From Aminivibrio sp. (GTDB taxonomy: Bacteria; Synergistota; Synergistia; Synergistales; Aminobacteriaceae): a stretch of 42,768 nt of DNA. The DNA is taken from NCBI RefSeq assembly GCF_016756745.1, contig NZ_JAESIH010000022.1, forward strand, positions 1 through 42,768, in the 5' to 3' direction. Shown piece by piece: positions 15,676-24,648 of this stretch. The notes under the pieces were generated by a model, which was not told the DNA's origin, made no database searches, and saw only the letters and a list, made by a program, of their open reading frames with translations. The first letter of the stretch is position 1, and every line of letters begins with the position of its first letter. Position numbers and translations under genes: made by a program.

Positions 15676-17329
15676 AGGTCCACGTCTCCGTAAGGGGATC
15701 GGGGAGGTTCTCTCCCTTTTTGAGAAGGGCGGTGATCCGGATGTAGGGCCTTGCCGCCTGGGTCGGGAAAATGGTCTTGAGTTTGCCCTTCGGGTCGACG
15801 GCAATGTGCAGGACGAGGCGCCATCCCCCGGTGACCTCGTTTTTCAGCAACTGCTTCTCGAGAAGACGGCCCCCTTCACCCACGGTGACCACGCTCGTCA
15901 GTCCCGAGTCCCCGGGAAGGTCGGCCAGCTGCCCGCCCTCGAAGTCCAGGACGAAGCGCACCGTCCCTTCCTGGTTCCCGGCGGCCATTCTGCTCGCCGC
16001 GGCCCTGCCGAGGGGGTGGACGGTTTCCGAGGGGTGCATCCATCGCATCCGGTACGCGAAGGACATCTCGCCGGGGTATTTCCGCACGTCATTTATCGGC
16101 AGACCGTCTGCGCCCGTCTCTTCAATTTTATCGGGAACCCAGTACGCCACCATGTTGTCGTGAATCTCCAGTTCCGAGGGAATTTCCACCAGCTCCACCC
16201 TTCCCGGTCCCCATGAACCCCGGGGTTCGATCCAGAGGGAGGGGCGCTTCTCGTATCGTGCCTCCAGGTCCTGGTAGTGGTCGAAGGTCCCGTCGCGCTG
16301 CATCAGGCCGAAGCCGGCAGGATTGACCTGGGGGTAGAGGATAACGGCAAGGCGGGAGGGGTTTGCCAGGGGACGCCAGATCCACTCGCCGGACTCGGTG
16401 TGCATCAGGAGACCGTCGGAATCGTGGACTTCGGGGCGATAATCCCCCTGCCGGCCGTTTTCCGTCTCCCCGTAAAGGAACATACTCGTCAGGGGGGCGA
16501 TGCCGAGCTTCTGCAGGTCCTTCCGCAGAAAAAGGGTGCTCTCGGCGTCCATGACGGTCTCCTTCCCTGGAATGACGGTGAAGGCGTAGGCGCCGGTGAG
16601 GCCGGGACTGTCCAGGAGTGCGTAGATCCTGATGAGGGTGCTCTCCGGGGCGGGCTTCTCGATCCAGAACTCGCGGAAGTAGGGGAACTCCTCCCCCGAC
16701 TGGAGGGCCGTGTCGACGGCGAGCCCCCGGGCGGAAAGACCGTACTGCACGTCCCGGGCCACGGCACGGAAGTAGCTGGCCCCCAGGAAGACCACCGCCT
16801 CGTCCTTGTAATTCCCGGAATTGAGGTTGCAGTGAATCCGGAAACCGGCGAAGTCGAGGGGCGTTGATGCCACTTTCGAAGCGAATTCGTTGTCGCCGTA
16901 GTCGAAGGCCGAAGAGGAGAAGGGGAGCTTCTCCGACCGTCCGTTTTCAATGATGTTGATCGTGACCAACCTGTTGTAGAAAAGCCCGGGGTGGAAGAAC
17001 TGCACCTCGAAAGGCAGGCCTTCCGCCCTCCACAGGGATTCGGAGGGACGGAAGCGGATTTTCCGCCACTGGTCGTAGCTGATGTTCAGCAGAAAATCGG
17101 GAACCTGCCCCTCCGGGTTCTCGAAGGGCCGGGATGCCAGTTCTTCGGCCTTTTGCTTTACATCGTCGAAGGAGAAGTGGAGGACTGCCGCAGGGCCGGA
17201 CTGAACGGCGTCCCCCGGGGGCGTCTCCGATGCCCCGGGGGACGCGGGAAGCAAGCAAAACGCCGCCGCGAGGAACGCGGCGACGGCTATCTGACGGTAT
17301 GAGCGATGGCGCCGAATGCAGGGGAACAC
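15659..17329 (-). CDS. opgG: Periplasmic glucan biosynthesis protein OpgG
   Basis: A 556-residue periplasmic protein of the OpgG/OpgD family, needed with OpgH to form and branch osmoregulated glucans. The start is GTG at 17329: AAGGAGGG lies 6 nt upstream and the product then begins with a typical signal peptide (RRHRSYRQIAVAAFLAAAFC...). ATG at 17377 in the same frame has no ribosome binding site. Family features: FSFDDVKQKAEELASRPFE, DFLLNISYDQWRKIRFRP, FHPGLFYNRLVTINI, REFWIEKPAPES and the C-terminal Ig-like domain ending TWTYDLHP. A plausible promoter, TTGCGC-16-TATCAT, lies in the 105 nt between the GGDEF-EAL gene and this start. First gene of the opg operon. Confidence 0.92.
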   Translation of the reverse strand: MFPCIRRHRSYRQIAVAAFLAAAFCLLPASPGASETPPGDAVQSGPAAVLHFSFDDVKQKAEELASRPFENPEGQVPDFLLNISYDQWRKIRFRPSESLWRAEGLPFEVQFFHPGLFYNRLVTINIIENGRSEKLPFSSSAFDYGDNEFASKVASTPLDFAGFRIHCNLNSGNYKDEAVVFLGASYFRAVARDVQYGLSARGLAVDTALQSGEEFPYFREFWIEKPAPESTLIRIYALLDSPGLTGAYAFTVIPGKETVMDAESTLFLRKDLQKLGIAPLTSMFLYGETENGRQGDYRPEVHDSDGLLMHTESGEWIWRPLANPSRLAVILYPQVNPAGFGLMQRDGTFDHYQDLEARYEKRPSLWIEPRGSWGPGRVELVEIPSELEIHDNMVAYWVPDKIEETGADGLPINDVRKYPGEMSFAYRMRWMHPSETVHPLGRAAASRMAAGNQEGTVRFVLDFEGGQLADLPGDSGLTSVVTVGEGGRLLEKQLLKNEVTGGWRLVLHIAVDPKGKLKTIFPTQAARPYIRITALLKKGENLPDPLTETWTYDLHP

Positions 17330-17434
17330 GAAGGACCCTCCTTGGCCGGATTTTCCGGACCGGTTGTGAAATAACATACATCATGATAAGCCTTTTTTGC
17401 CGGAGCGCAATGAGGGAGGGAAATTTCCCTGTTT

Positions 17435-19927
17435 TCAGAAAACATCCGGAAGTTCCGAGACGACGAACTGGGGGATCCGCTCCGGCGGCAGGGGACGGGA
17501 GAAGATGTAGCCCTGGATGGAGGCCGCCATCCCCTCAGGAATGAGTCTTCTCAGCTTTTTGAGCTGCTCCATGGTCTCGACCCCCTCGAAGGTCACCTCC
17601 ATCCGCAGGTTTGCCGCGAGGTGGATCATTGTGGAGACCACACCCCGGGTTTTTTCGTTTTCCATGTCCAGCATGAAGGACCGGTCGATCTTGAGTTCCG
17701 ATATGGGCAGCATGCGGAGTTGTGAAAGGGAGGAAAACCCGGTGCCGAAGTCGTCCAGGGAGAAGCGGATGCCCTTCTCTCCCAGTTTCGCCATAACTTC
17801 CCGGGCGTGGTCCGGGTTCTCCATGAAGGCGGACTCGGTGATCTCGAGCTGGAGGAAGTAGGGGTTCATGCCCGTCCGCTCCACGATTTCCAGGACACCC
17901 GTCACGAACGATTCCGAGGAGATCTGCTTCGCCGAGATGTTCACCGCCACGGGGATTTCCATTTTCCGGGCGGCCCACTCCACCCACCGGAGGCAGACCT
18001 GTTCGAGGGCAAAAGCGCCGAGGGCCCGGATTTCGCCGATTTCCTCCGCCAGGGGGATGAAGATGTCGGGGGGGATCATGGTCCCGTCTGCCGAAGTCCA
18101 GCGGAGCAGGGCCTCCAACCCCACGGTTTTCCGTTCTCCCAGGCTGATCTTGGGCTGGTAGAAAAGGTGGAACTCCCCGGCGTCGAAACCCCGCCGGAGG
18201 TCGGACTCCAGGCGCATCCTGCGCTGGATTTTCCTGTCGAGGTCCTCGGTGAAAAGCCTCCAGGTGTTCCCCCCTTCCCGCTTGGCCCGCTCCATGGAGA
18301 GGGAGGCGTTCTGGAGGAGTTCCTCGGGGGTTTCCCCGTCCCGGGGATAAAAGGTGACTCCGGCGCTGGCGGTGATCCTGTAGGAATGGCCCCCCACGGA
18401 GAAGGGGTTTCTGAGGATCGCGAACATTCGCTCCACCGTCCGGAGAGAGGAAGAGTAGGAGTCTCCCCCGGTGAGCAGAACGACGAATTCGTCCCCGCCG
18501 AATCGGGCCACGGCTCCCGGTTCGGCGGCCGCCCCGGCGAGCCTTTTGCCCACCTCCTGGAGCAGCCCGTCTCCCACGGGGTAGCCCAGGGTCTTGTTTA
18601 CAGACCCGAACCGGTCCAGGCCGATCATGATCACCGAAAGGATCTGTTGTTTTTCCCTGGCCCTGGAGAAGGCGAGGGAGAGCCTGTCATGGAAGAGGAA
18701 GCGGTTGGGCAGGCCCGTCAGCCCGTCGTGGTTCACCTCGTGCAGCAGCAGGTGCCGGCTTTGGTGGAGTTCGGTCAGGTCCTGGTAGACGCCGATGTAG
18801 CGGCTTACTTTCCCTTCGCCGCCGGCGTAGGCGAAGATGTTCAGCCGGGAGGGAAAGGCTTCGCCGTTCTTCCGGCGGTCCCATATCTCGCCCGACCACT
18901 GGCCGTCTTTCCTGAGGGCGTCCCACATTTTCCGGTAAAAATCGGGGCCGTGCTTGTCCGACTTCAGCATGTCCGGCGTTTTGCCTATGATCTCTTCCGG
19001 ACCGTACCCTGTGATGGCGGTGAAGGCCCGGTTGACTTCGAGAATGCGCCCCTCGGTGTCGGTGATCATGATCCCCTCGGCTGCGTTCCGGTAGATTTGG
19101 GTAATGAGGGCGAGCTGGTTCTCGGACCGGGCAAGCTCCAGGGTTTTTTCCTTCAGGCTCCGGTCCAGGAGCGCGGCATGGGCTGCCTTTCTTCCGAGAA
19201 GGACCGCCCTGAGGCTCAGGAAGAGAGAGACCGCCCCCGCCGCAGCGATGGAAAGAAGTCCCGCGGCCACGAAGCGCATTTTCCATGCGGCCATGCTCTT
19301 TTTCGCATCGTCGATGTAGACTCCCGTCCCCACGATCCAGTTCCACGGCTCGAAAAGGGCCACGCAGGATGTTTTCGGGGTCAGGGTGTTCAGATCGTCC
19401 TTGAATTGCCACTGGTAGTCCACTATTCCCCTCCGTTCGGGGGAGGAGACGGCGGTTTCGATCCTGTCGAAGAGCCTGCGGAGGAGAACGCCGTCCGGCC
19501 CGGCGGTGGTGTCCGGGTTCGCGCCCTCGAGATCGGGCCGGTAGGGGTGCATGAGGAGGGTTCTTTCGGGCCCGAGGATCCAGAAGTAGTCCTTTTCCAT
19601 TTCTCCGAAGCGGAGGGAGCGGATGCGGGTGAGAGCCCGGGCCTTGGCCTCCCCCGGAGGGATCTTCCCTGCGAGTTCCTCCCTGTGCAGGGCTTCGAGG
19701 TAATGGAGCTGCACCAGGATCAGATTTCTGCAGAGGTCCCTTTTTTCCGCCATGTGGCTTTCTTCAAGGAGGGGAAGCAGAACGCCGAAAATCACGGCGA
19801 AAAGAATAACCAGCAGGAAGGAAACAGGAGCCATGGTCTGGAGGAAGGTTCGGAGAAACACCCGATCTCCGGCGAGCTGAACGACCTTTTCCATGTTGTA
19901 GGCCGGAGCCTGGGGTCTTTCCGCCAT
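17435..19927 (-). CDS. Cache-PAS-GGDEF-EAL membrane cyclic-di-GMP enzyme
   Basis: An 830-residue membrane sensor. From ATG at 19927 (GGAAGGAG 9 nt upstream): TM about 33-55, periplasmic single-Cache domain about 58-210 (KDYFWILGPERTLLMHPYRP), TM about 217-242, PAS about 270-385, GGDEF about 400-555 and EAL about 575-825. The GGDEF signature RFGGDEF is intact. The inhibitory RxxD site is missing; the matching residues are AEPG. EAL residues are all present: LEALLRW, AVNISAKQI, EITESAFM, DDFGTGFSS, LKIDRSFM and FEGVET. Both synthesis and breakdown of c-di-GMP are therefore possible. A TATAAT at 19985-19990 marks a likely promoter. It lies 105 nt before opgG on the same strand. Confidence 0.93.
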   Translation of the reverse strand: MAERPQAPAYNMEKVVQLAGDRVFLRTFLQTMAPVSFLLVILFAVIFGVLLPLLEESHMAEKRDLCRNLILVQLHYLEALHREELAGKIPPGEAKARALTRIRSLRFGEMEKDYFWILGPERTLLMHPYRPDLEGANPDTTAGPDGVLLRRLFDRIETAVSSPERRGIVDYQWQFKDDLNTLTPKTSCVALFEPWNWIVGTGVYIDDAKKSMAAWKMRFVAAGLLSIAAAGAVSLFLSLRAVLLGRKAAHAALLDRSLKEKTLELARSENQLALITQIYRNAAEGIMITDTEGRILEVNRAFTAITGYGPEEIIGKTPDMLKSDKHGPDFYRKMWDALRKDGQWSGEIWDRRKNGEAFPSRLNIFAYAGGEGKVSRYIGVYQDLTELHQSRHLLLHEVNHDGLTGLPNRFLFHDRLSLAFSRAREKQQILSVIMIGLDRFGSVNKTLGYPVGDGLLQEVGKRLAGAAAEPGAVARFGGDEFVVLLTGGDSYSSSLRTVERMFAILRNPFSVGGHSYRITASAGVTFYPRDGETPEELLQNASLSMERAKREGGNTWRLFTEDLDRKIQRRMRLESDLRRGFDAGEFHLFYQPKISLGERKTVGLEALLRWTSADGTMIPPDIFIPLAEEIGEIRALGAFALEQVCLRWVEWAARKMEIPVAVNISAKQISSESFVTGVLEIVERTGMNPYFLQLEITESAFMENPDHAREVMAKLGEKGIRFSLDDFGTGFSSLSQLRMLPISELKIDRSFMLDMENEKTRGVVSTMIHLAANLRMEVTFEGVETMEQLKKLRRLIPEGMAASIQGYIFSRPLPPERIPQFVVSELPDVF

Positions 19928-19984
19928 GGGGAGGCTCTCCTTCCGGTATAAGAGGCCGGAAACCGTTTTCCGAGCCATTCCTGT

Positions 19985-19990
19985 ATTATA
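19985..19990 (-). promoter_or_regulatory. Consensus -10 box before the GGDEF-EAL gene
   Basis: A perfect TATAAT on the minus strand 58 nt upstream of the chosen ATG; transcription would then begin near 19978, leaving a leader of about 50 nt. No good -35 hexamer is seen at the usual distance, so an extended -10 or activator-dependent promoter is possible. Confidence 0.4.
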
Positions 19991-20061
19991 TCAGGAAAAA
20001 AATGCCCCAGGCAGAAGCTCTTGTCCTCAATAATTCTGGGTCCTCGGACCCCGGAAGGGAG

Positions 20062-20091
20062 AAAAAAACTCCCCGCAGGTTTCCCGGGGAG
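20062..20091 (-). terminator. Intrinsic terminator after the HAD gene
   Basis: On the minus strand CTCCCCG...CGGGGAG (20091-20085 with 20075-20069) is followed directly by seven U residues (20068-20062), 10 nt past the HAD stop codon. A textbook terminator. Confidence 0.9.
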
Positions 20092-20100
20092 AGCGGGCGG

Positions 20101-20838
20101 TTAGAGAAGGGGGTCGAGCCACCGGAAAAAGTCGTCCGTGACCAGGGCGTCAGGGCCTCCCGGAACGAGGTAGGAAGCTCTCCGGAAGAGAGGGTCGTCG
20201 GTCCTCTCGCCTGGGGCGGGCAGGGCGACGCAGGTCATTCCGGCGTTCAGGGCCGCCTCCACGCCGTATTTCGTGTCCTCGAAGACGATGACCGATTCCG
20301 GTTTTGTGTTCATTCTTCGGGCAGCCTCGAGGAAAATGTCCGGAGCGGGTTTTCCCCGCCGGACTTCCGAGGAAGAGACGATGTGGGTGAAAAAGGAGCG
20401 GACGCCCAGAACCTCCAGGATTTCCGAGGCGATGGCGCTGTTGGATCCCGTGGCCACCGCCATGGGAAGCCCTCTTCCGGCAAGCCCCTCGAGAAGGGGT
20501 TTCATGGGCGGGTAGAGTCGGCTTGACGAGAGAGCGATCTTCCGGTACAGAGCGTTCTTCTCGTCCACCAGGGCCTGCACGTCGTCCTCCAGGCCGTAGT
20601 TTGCCCTGATGCGCCGGACCATCTCGTGGATGTCCTTCCCCACGTAAGCGGCCTTGTCTTCCCTGGAGAAGGAAATGCCCCGCCGGGAGAGGAGGATCCT
20701 GTCGCTTTCGTAGTGGTTGTCTTCGCTGTCGATGAGGGTTCCGTCCAGGTCGAAAAGAGCGAGCTCCAGAGTTCGCCTGACGGGGCCGGAGGAGGTTCCT
20801 TTCTCTCCGGCGAGAAAAGCCAGAGGAGATTCCATCAT
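20101..20838 (-). CDS. HAD-superfamily phosphatase (beta-phosphoglucomutase-like)
   Basis: A 245-residue subfamily IA HAD hydrolase. Motif I is LALFDLDGTLIDSE, motif II VATGSNSAI, the motif III lysine sits in RRGKPAPDIFLEAARR, and motif IV is VIVFEDTKYGVEAALNAGM; an inserted helical cap (about 45-110) follows motif I. This pattern is shared by phosphoglycolate phosphatases, beta-phosphoglucomutases and sugar-phosphate phosphatases, so the substrate cannot be named. An N-terminal extension of about 27 residues precedes the core. The start is ATG at 20838 or the next ATG at 20835, preceded by GGGAAAGTGGGA. Divergent from the cyclophilin-like gene. Confidence 0.85.
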   Translation of the reverse strand: MMESPLAFLAGEKGTSSGPVRRTLELALFDLDGTLIDSEDNHYESDRILLSRRGISFSREDKAAYVGKDIHEMVRRIRANYGLEDDVQALVDEKNALYRKIALSSSRLYPPMKPLLEGLAGRGLPMAVATGSNSAIASEILEVLGVRSFFTHIVSSSEVRRGKPAPDIFLEAARRMNTKPESVIVFEDTKYGVEAALNAGMTCVALPAPGERTDDPLFRRASYLVPGGPDALVTDDFFRWLDPLL

Positions 20839-20962
20839 GGTTATTCCCACTTTCCCTTCGGTTCCGTTTTCCCAAATTGTACCATGGATCCCTCTTCTGC
20901 ATACAGCATCCGGCCATGGTATAGAATGAGGGCGGAGAAAATCAAAGGAGGCTTGAAATATC

Positions 20963-21328
20963 ATGATCATTGAGACGGGAAAGCACACCTTCCAAGTGGA
21001 GCTCTGCGGCGGTGACGCCGCGCGAAACCTTGAGAAAACACTGCCCCAGGAGATTTCCATGTCCCGCTGGGGCGATGAATTCTACGGCACGCTGAAAGAA
21101 AAGGTGGACTCCGGCGCCGACAAGCTCGGAGATGTCTTCGAAATCGGCGACGTGGCTCTCTGGCCGGCGGGCAACGCCCTGTGCATCTTTTTCGGCCCCA
21201 CGCCGGCAAGTGAGGGAACCGAGCCCCGGATGGCCTCCCCCGGCGTCCTTCTGGGAAGAATCGCCGGCGACGCAACGGTACTGCGGGACTGCGGCAGGTC
21301 GCTGAAAAAAGTCCGGATCCTGCCCTGA
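20963..21328 (+). CDS. Cyclophilin-like fold protein (TM1367 type)
   Basis: A 121-residue cytoplasmic protein with the small cyclophilin-like beta-barrel of the family typified by Thermotoga TM1367. Recognisable blocks are the N-terminal strand IIETGKHTFQVELCGGDAARNL, the SMSRWGDEFYG segment, EIGDVALWPAGNALCIFFGPTPAS, and the C-terminal ASPGVLLGRIAGDATVLRD. The family has unknown function and lacks the catalytic set of true peptidyl-prolyl isomerases. AAAGGAGG lies 11 nt upstream of the ATG. It is convergent with the ABC ATPase gene, only 7 nt away, with no obvious terminator between them. It is the only plus-strand gene in a long minus-strand stretch. Confidence 0.8.
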   Translation: MIIETGKHTFQVELCGGDAARNLEKTLPQEISMSRWGDEFYGTLKEKVDSGADKLGDVFEIGDVALWPAGNALCIFFGPTPASEGTEPRMASPGVLLGRIAGDATVLRDCGRSLKKVRILP

Positions 21329-21335
21329 CCCCCCT

Positions 21336-22088
21336 TCACGACGGCACCACCAGGGAAACGCCTTTGTGGCGGACGATGTCCACGGGCACGCCGTAGACAT
21401 CGGCGATGATCTCCCCCGGGACCTCCGACGGAAGGAACACCCCCCGGATGCATCCGTCCTTCAGGAAGAGCAGCCGGTCGGCGTACCGGAAGGCGGTGTT
21501 CAGGTCGTGGAGGCTCAGCAGAGCAGCCACGCCGTGTCCCTTGACCACCTTCCTGAGGGTGGCCAGCATGTCGAGCTGGTTTTTCAGGTCGAGGCTGCTG
21601 GTGGGTTCGTCGAGGAGCAGCACCCGGGGTTCCTGCACCAGGGCCCGGGCAAGGAGCACCTTCTGGAACTCCCCTCCGCTCAGTTCGTCGATGTAACGCA
21701 GGGCGAACCGCTCAAGGGAGAGGCTTTCGAGGGCGGATTCCACCTTTTCCATGTCCTGCCGCTCCACGGACCACCCCAGGTGGGGCCGGCGGCCGAGCAG
21801 CACGGCGTCGAAGACGGTGAGCCTGACCGGTTCTCCCCGCTGGGGAACGTAGCCGAAGAACTTTGCCCGTTCCCGGGGAAGGCATGCCGCGGCGTTTCTG
21901 GACTCCATGAGCACCGTGCCCCCCGCCGGGCGGAGGATGCCGCCTATGGTCCGCAGCAGGGTCGTCTTCCCCGTGCCGTTGGGGCCGAGAAGGGCCGCCA
22001 TCTCTCCTTCCGCCAGGGTGAAGGTCACGTCCTCGAGCACCGGTACACCCCTGTAGGCGAAGGAAATTCCGTTCACCGAGAGGATCAT
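21336..22088 (-). CDS. FecE-type ABC transporter ATPase
   Basis: A 250-residue ATPase of an iron-siderophore, haem or cobalamin-type importer. Walker A GPNGTGKTT (about 36-44), Q-loop GYVPQRGEP, signature LSGGEFQKVLLARAL, Walker B VLLLDEPTSSLD and H-loop SLHDLNTAFRYAD are all present. It overlaps the permease gene by 4 nt (ATGA), so it is translationally coupled to it as the last gene of the three-gene transporter operon. The ligand cannot be decided from the ATPase. Confidence 0.92.
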   Translation of the reverse strand: MILSVNGISFAYRGVPVLEDVTFTLAEGEMAALLGPNGTGKTTLLRTIGGILRPAGGTVLMESRNAAACLPRERAKFFGYVPQRGEPVRLTVFDAVLLGRRPHLGWSVERQDMEKVESALESLSLERFALRYIDELSGGEFQKVLLARALVQEPRVLLLDEPTSSLDLKNQLDMLATLRKVVKGHGVAALLSLHDLNTAFRYADRLLFLKDGCIRGVFLPSEVPGEIIADVYGVPVDIVRHKGVSLVVPS

Positions 22089-23152
22089 GTCCGCCGCCTC
22101 CGGGCGATGAGGGCGAGGAAGACCGGCGCCCCGAGAAAGGCCGTAAAAACCGACACAGGGAGGGTCCGGGGCGCGAAAACGAGCCGGGCGACCGTGTCGG
22201 CCGCCAGCAGAAGCAGACCTCCCATCAGCACCGATCCGGGGATGAGAAAACGGTGGTCAGAACCGAGAAAGCGCCGGAGCATGTGAGGACAGACCAGCCC
22301 CACGAAGCCGATCACGCCGAGGAGGGCCACCATCACCGCCGACAGCAGGGACGTGACCACCATGGCCTCCATGCGGATCCGGGATGCGGAGACCCCCAGC
22401 GAAAGGGCCGTCTCGTCGCCGCAGTCGATGGCGTTGAGGTCGAACCGGCGGAGGAAGAACAGGACAAAGGCGGCAGCCAGCAGCCCTCCCATGAGGGGTA
22501 TGTCCCGCCAGGAGGCCCGGGAGACGTCCCCGAAGGTCCAGAAGACCGTGGCGGCGATCTGGCTGTCGTCGGCGAAGTACTGCAGGAACATGGTCCCTGC
22601 AGTAAAAAGGGAGCTGAGGGCTACCCCGGCGAGGATCATCACGTCCGGCATGCCCCTGGTGACCGAGGAGATGACGAGCACCACCCCCATGCAGAGGAGG
22701 GACGCGAGGAAGGCCGCACCGGTGGTCAGCCACGGGTTGACGATGGTGACTGCGTTCACGGCGCTGCTCTGCATGCTGCCCGTTCCCAGCACGATGATGG
22801 AGAAGGCGGCGCCGAAGGCTGCGGCGTTGGACAGGCCGAGGGTGAAGGGGGAACCGAGGGGGTTCCGGAGCGCCGACTGCATCACCGTCCCCGCCAGGGA
22901 GAGCCCTCCGCCGGCAAGGAGGGCCGCAAGGGTCTGGGGAAGGCGTATGTTCAGCACGATGATGCGCCACTTCCCCTCCCCGCCTCCGAGAAGAGTGCTT
23001 ACCACGTCGGCGATCGGGATAGAGACGGCCCCCCGGGAGACGGAGAAAATTCCCGTCAGCAGGCAGGCAGCCGCCAGCCCGAAAAGAAAGAGTTTCTTGC
23101 GTCCCACGTGCCGTTCGTAGTTCGGGGAGAGATGATGTCCTTCCAGATGCAC
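22085..23152 (-). CDS. FecCD-family ABC transporter permease
   Basis: A 355-residue permease with about ten hydrophobic segments. FecCD/BtuC family blocks include RLPQTLAALLAGGGLSLAGT, RNPLGSPFTLGLSNAAAFGA, and the ATPase-coupling region GVIGFVGLVCPHMLRRFLG. The start is probably GTG at 23152, with GAGGAG 7 nt upstream and 4 nt after the binding-protein stop; an in-frame TTG at 23167 would overlap that gene but has a poorer site. It forms the membrane channel with the ATPase encoded downstream. Confidence 0.9.
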   Translation of the reverse strand: MHLEGHHLSPNYERHVGRKKLFLFGLAAACLLTGIFSVSRGAVSIPIADVVSTLLGGGEGKWRIIVLNIRLPQTLAALLAGGGLSLAGTVMQSALRNPLGSPFTLGLSNAAAFGAAFSIIVLGTGSMQSSAVNAVTIVNPWLTTGAAFLASLLCMGVVLVISSVTRGMPDVMILAGVALSSLFTAGTMFLQYFADDSQIAATVFWTFGDVSRASWRDIPLMGGLLAAAFVLFFLRRFDLNAIDCGDETALSLGVSASRIRMEAMVVTSLLSAVMVALLGVIGFVGLVCPHMLRRFLGSDHRFLIPGSVLMGGLLLLAADTVARLVFAPRTLPVSVFTAFLGAPVFLALIARRRRT

Positions 23153-23156
23153 TGCG

Positions 23157-24275
23157 CTACTCCTCAAGGAGGATCTTCGAGAAAGCCCGCCCCGAAAATC
23201 CCTCGTTCATGACCGAAAAGACCGGTTTTCCCACCAGGAATGTGAAGATCTCGTCCGCCTTCGCCGCCGGGTCCACGTCTTCGAACCGTTCGGGGTAGAG
23301 GACCTTGCCGACGAAATAGCCGTTGGCGAGCACCGACCCGTAGTTGATGGTGTAGGAGTTGTAGGGCAGCACGCCCCATATCCGCCCCTCCCGCACGGCG
23401 GTCAGGGCGGAGAAGACCGGGTCGTGCCGGAGCTGATGAAGGGAGTTGGCCTGCTCCCCCGCCGCTGCGGTGCTCAGGTCCACGAAGAGTATGTCCGGAT
23501 CCCATTCGAGGAGCTTTTCCTTTGATACCTGGACGACGGCTGAGGTCTTTTCTCCCGGCGCCGCCGCCACGTTGTTCGCCCCCGTATACAGGAACGGGGG
23601 ATATCCCGGCTCCGTTGAGGTGAAGCCGTGGGCTCCCCTTGAGGACACGCCGCCGATGTAGCAGGAAGGCCGCCTCTCTTCGGGGATGTTCGCCGTGCGG
23701 GCCGCGAGTTCGGCCAGATGTCCCTCGAAGAAGGCGATAACCTCCTCCGCCCGTTCCTCCGTGCCGAGAATTTTCCCCATCAGGCGCAGGGTGGCGTAGA
23801 AGTCGCCCTTTTTGTCGGTGAGGTTGCCGTACTCCAGGCCTACCGCGGGGATTCCAGTCTTGGCGGTGAGCTGGTCCGGATGGGGGCCCGAGAGGGGGGA
23901 GACCTTGAAGATCACCTGGGGCAGGGGAGAGAGTCCGGCGATCAGCTCGGGGTTGTCCATCCCCCGGAACTCGCCGAATATGGGCAGATCCTGGAAGCGG
24001 GGGTTGGCGAGAGAATAGGGCCGGACCGACGCCGGGACGGCGAGGCCGCCCCCCCGCCCTTCCGCCGAGTCTGCGGCGACCACCCTGTCCTGGGCCTGGA
24101 GATAAACGATCAGACGGAGCGCCCCGGAACCCGAGCCGATAATCCGCTCCGGTGACACCGGCACGGCGACGTCCCGCCCCAGGCTGTCGGTCACGGTGAT
24201 CTTCCCGGCCTGGGCCGGGAAGGCGATGGAAAGAAAAACGAAGACGTACAGGAAGCACGCGCGGAACCGCTGCAT
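23157..24275 (-). CDS. FecB-type iron-complex substrate-binding protein
   Basis: A 372-residue periplasmic binding protein of the helical-backbone type. A signal peptide (QRFRACFLYVFVFLSIAFPAQA) precedes TDSLGRDVAVPVSPERII, the family's N-terminal signature. Further blocks are the NPELIAGLSPLPQVIF and WDPDILFVDLST segments and the C-terminal INYGSVLANGYFVGKVLYP. There is no lipobox cysteine, so it is likely soluble or signal-anchored rather than a lipoprotein. ATG at 24275 has AAAGGAG upstream; the frame is open beyond but without signal features. First gene of the transporter operon. Ligand not determinable; a Fe, haem or metallophore complex is most likely. Confidence 0.9.
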   Translation of the reverse strand: MQRFRACFLYVFVFLSIAFPAQAGKITVTDSLGRDVAVPVSPERIIGSGSGALRLIVYLQAQDRVVAADSAEGRGGGLAVPASVRPYSLANPRFQDLPIFGEFRGMDNPELIAGLSPLPQVIFKVSPLSGPHPDQLTAKTGIPAVGLEYGNLTDKKGDFYATLRLMGKILGTEERAEEVIAFFEGHLAELAARTANIPEERRPSCYIGGVSSRGAHGFTSTEPGYPPFLYTGANNVAAAPGEKTSAVVQVSKEKLLEWDPDILFVDLSTAAAGEQANSLHQLRHDPVFSALTAVREGRIWGVLPYNSYTINYGSVLANGYFVGKVLYPERFEDVDPAAKADEIFTFLVGKPVFSVMNEGFSGRAFSKILLEE

Positions 24276-24648
24276 GAAACCCACTCCTTTACGGAAGATG
24301 AACCTGGACGGCCCATATAGTAGCACGAATAGGAGTATTTGTGCCATTGCGTTCCTCCGGGATCCCCAAACGGAACAACTCCGGAAAGGTTCGCCGGCGG
24401 AGCAAAAAGGCCGTAAGGGAAACGAAAACCCCTGATCGGTATTCAAATTTCTTTTGTCATAAGAAGCGTTTTGTTTTTATCGTGAAAGAGTACATTTCGA
24501 AAGGTAGGGGCTATCCCTGGAATACTCTTTTCTGGAATAAGAAAAATTCTGTATTTATGGAAGAGGTGCTCCGATGAAGGCAAAGAAGAACGTGCGCGGA
24601 ATGTCGCTCATGATGAAGCTCGGTGGAGGCGCCGCTCACCAAAACGCG
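24276..24648. other. 373-base gap between transporter and LysE-type gene
   Basis: Probably holds the promoter for the FecB-type gene (TACTATAT-like bases near 24311-24320 on the minus strand). Bases 24440-24575 are distinctly AT-rich for this genome and contain the direct repeat TGGAATA (24518 and 24533). An ATG at 24574 on the plus strand, after GGAAGAGG, opens a frame, but it soon becomes antisense to the LysE-type gene. I see no convincing gene here. Confidence 0.4.

Noticed and set aside
15290-15804. Frameshift in a single opgH gene as the cause of the two-ORF arrangement
   Set aside because: Both tandem copies have the same overlap geometry with their own ribosome binding sites, so an intended gene boundary is more likely.
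17807-19951. Long plus-strand frame opposite the GGDEF-EAL gene
   Set aside because: No recognisable motif and fully antisense to a gene with intact catalytic signatures.
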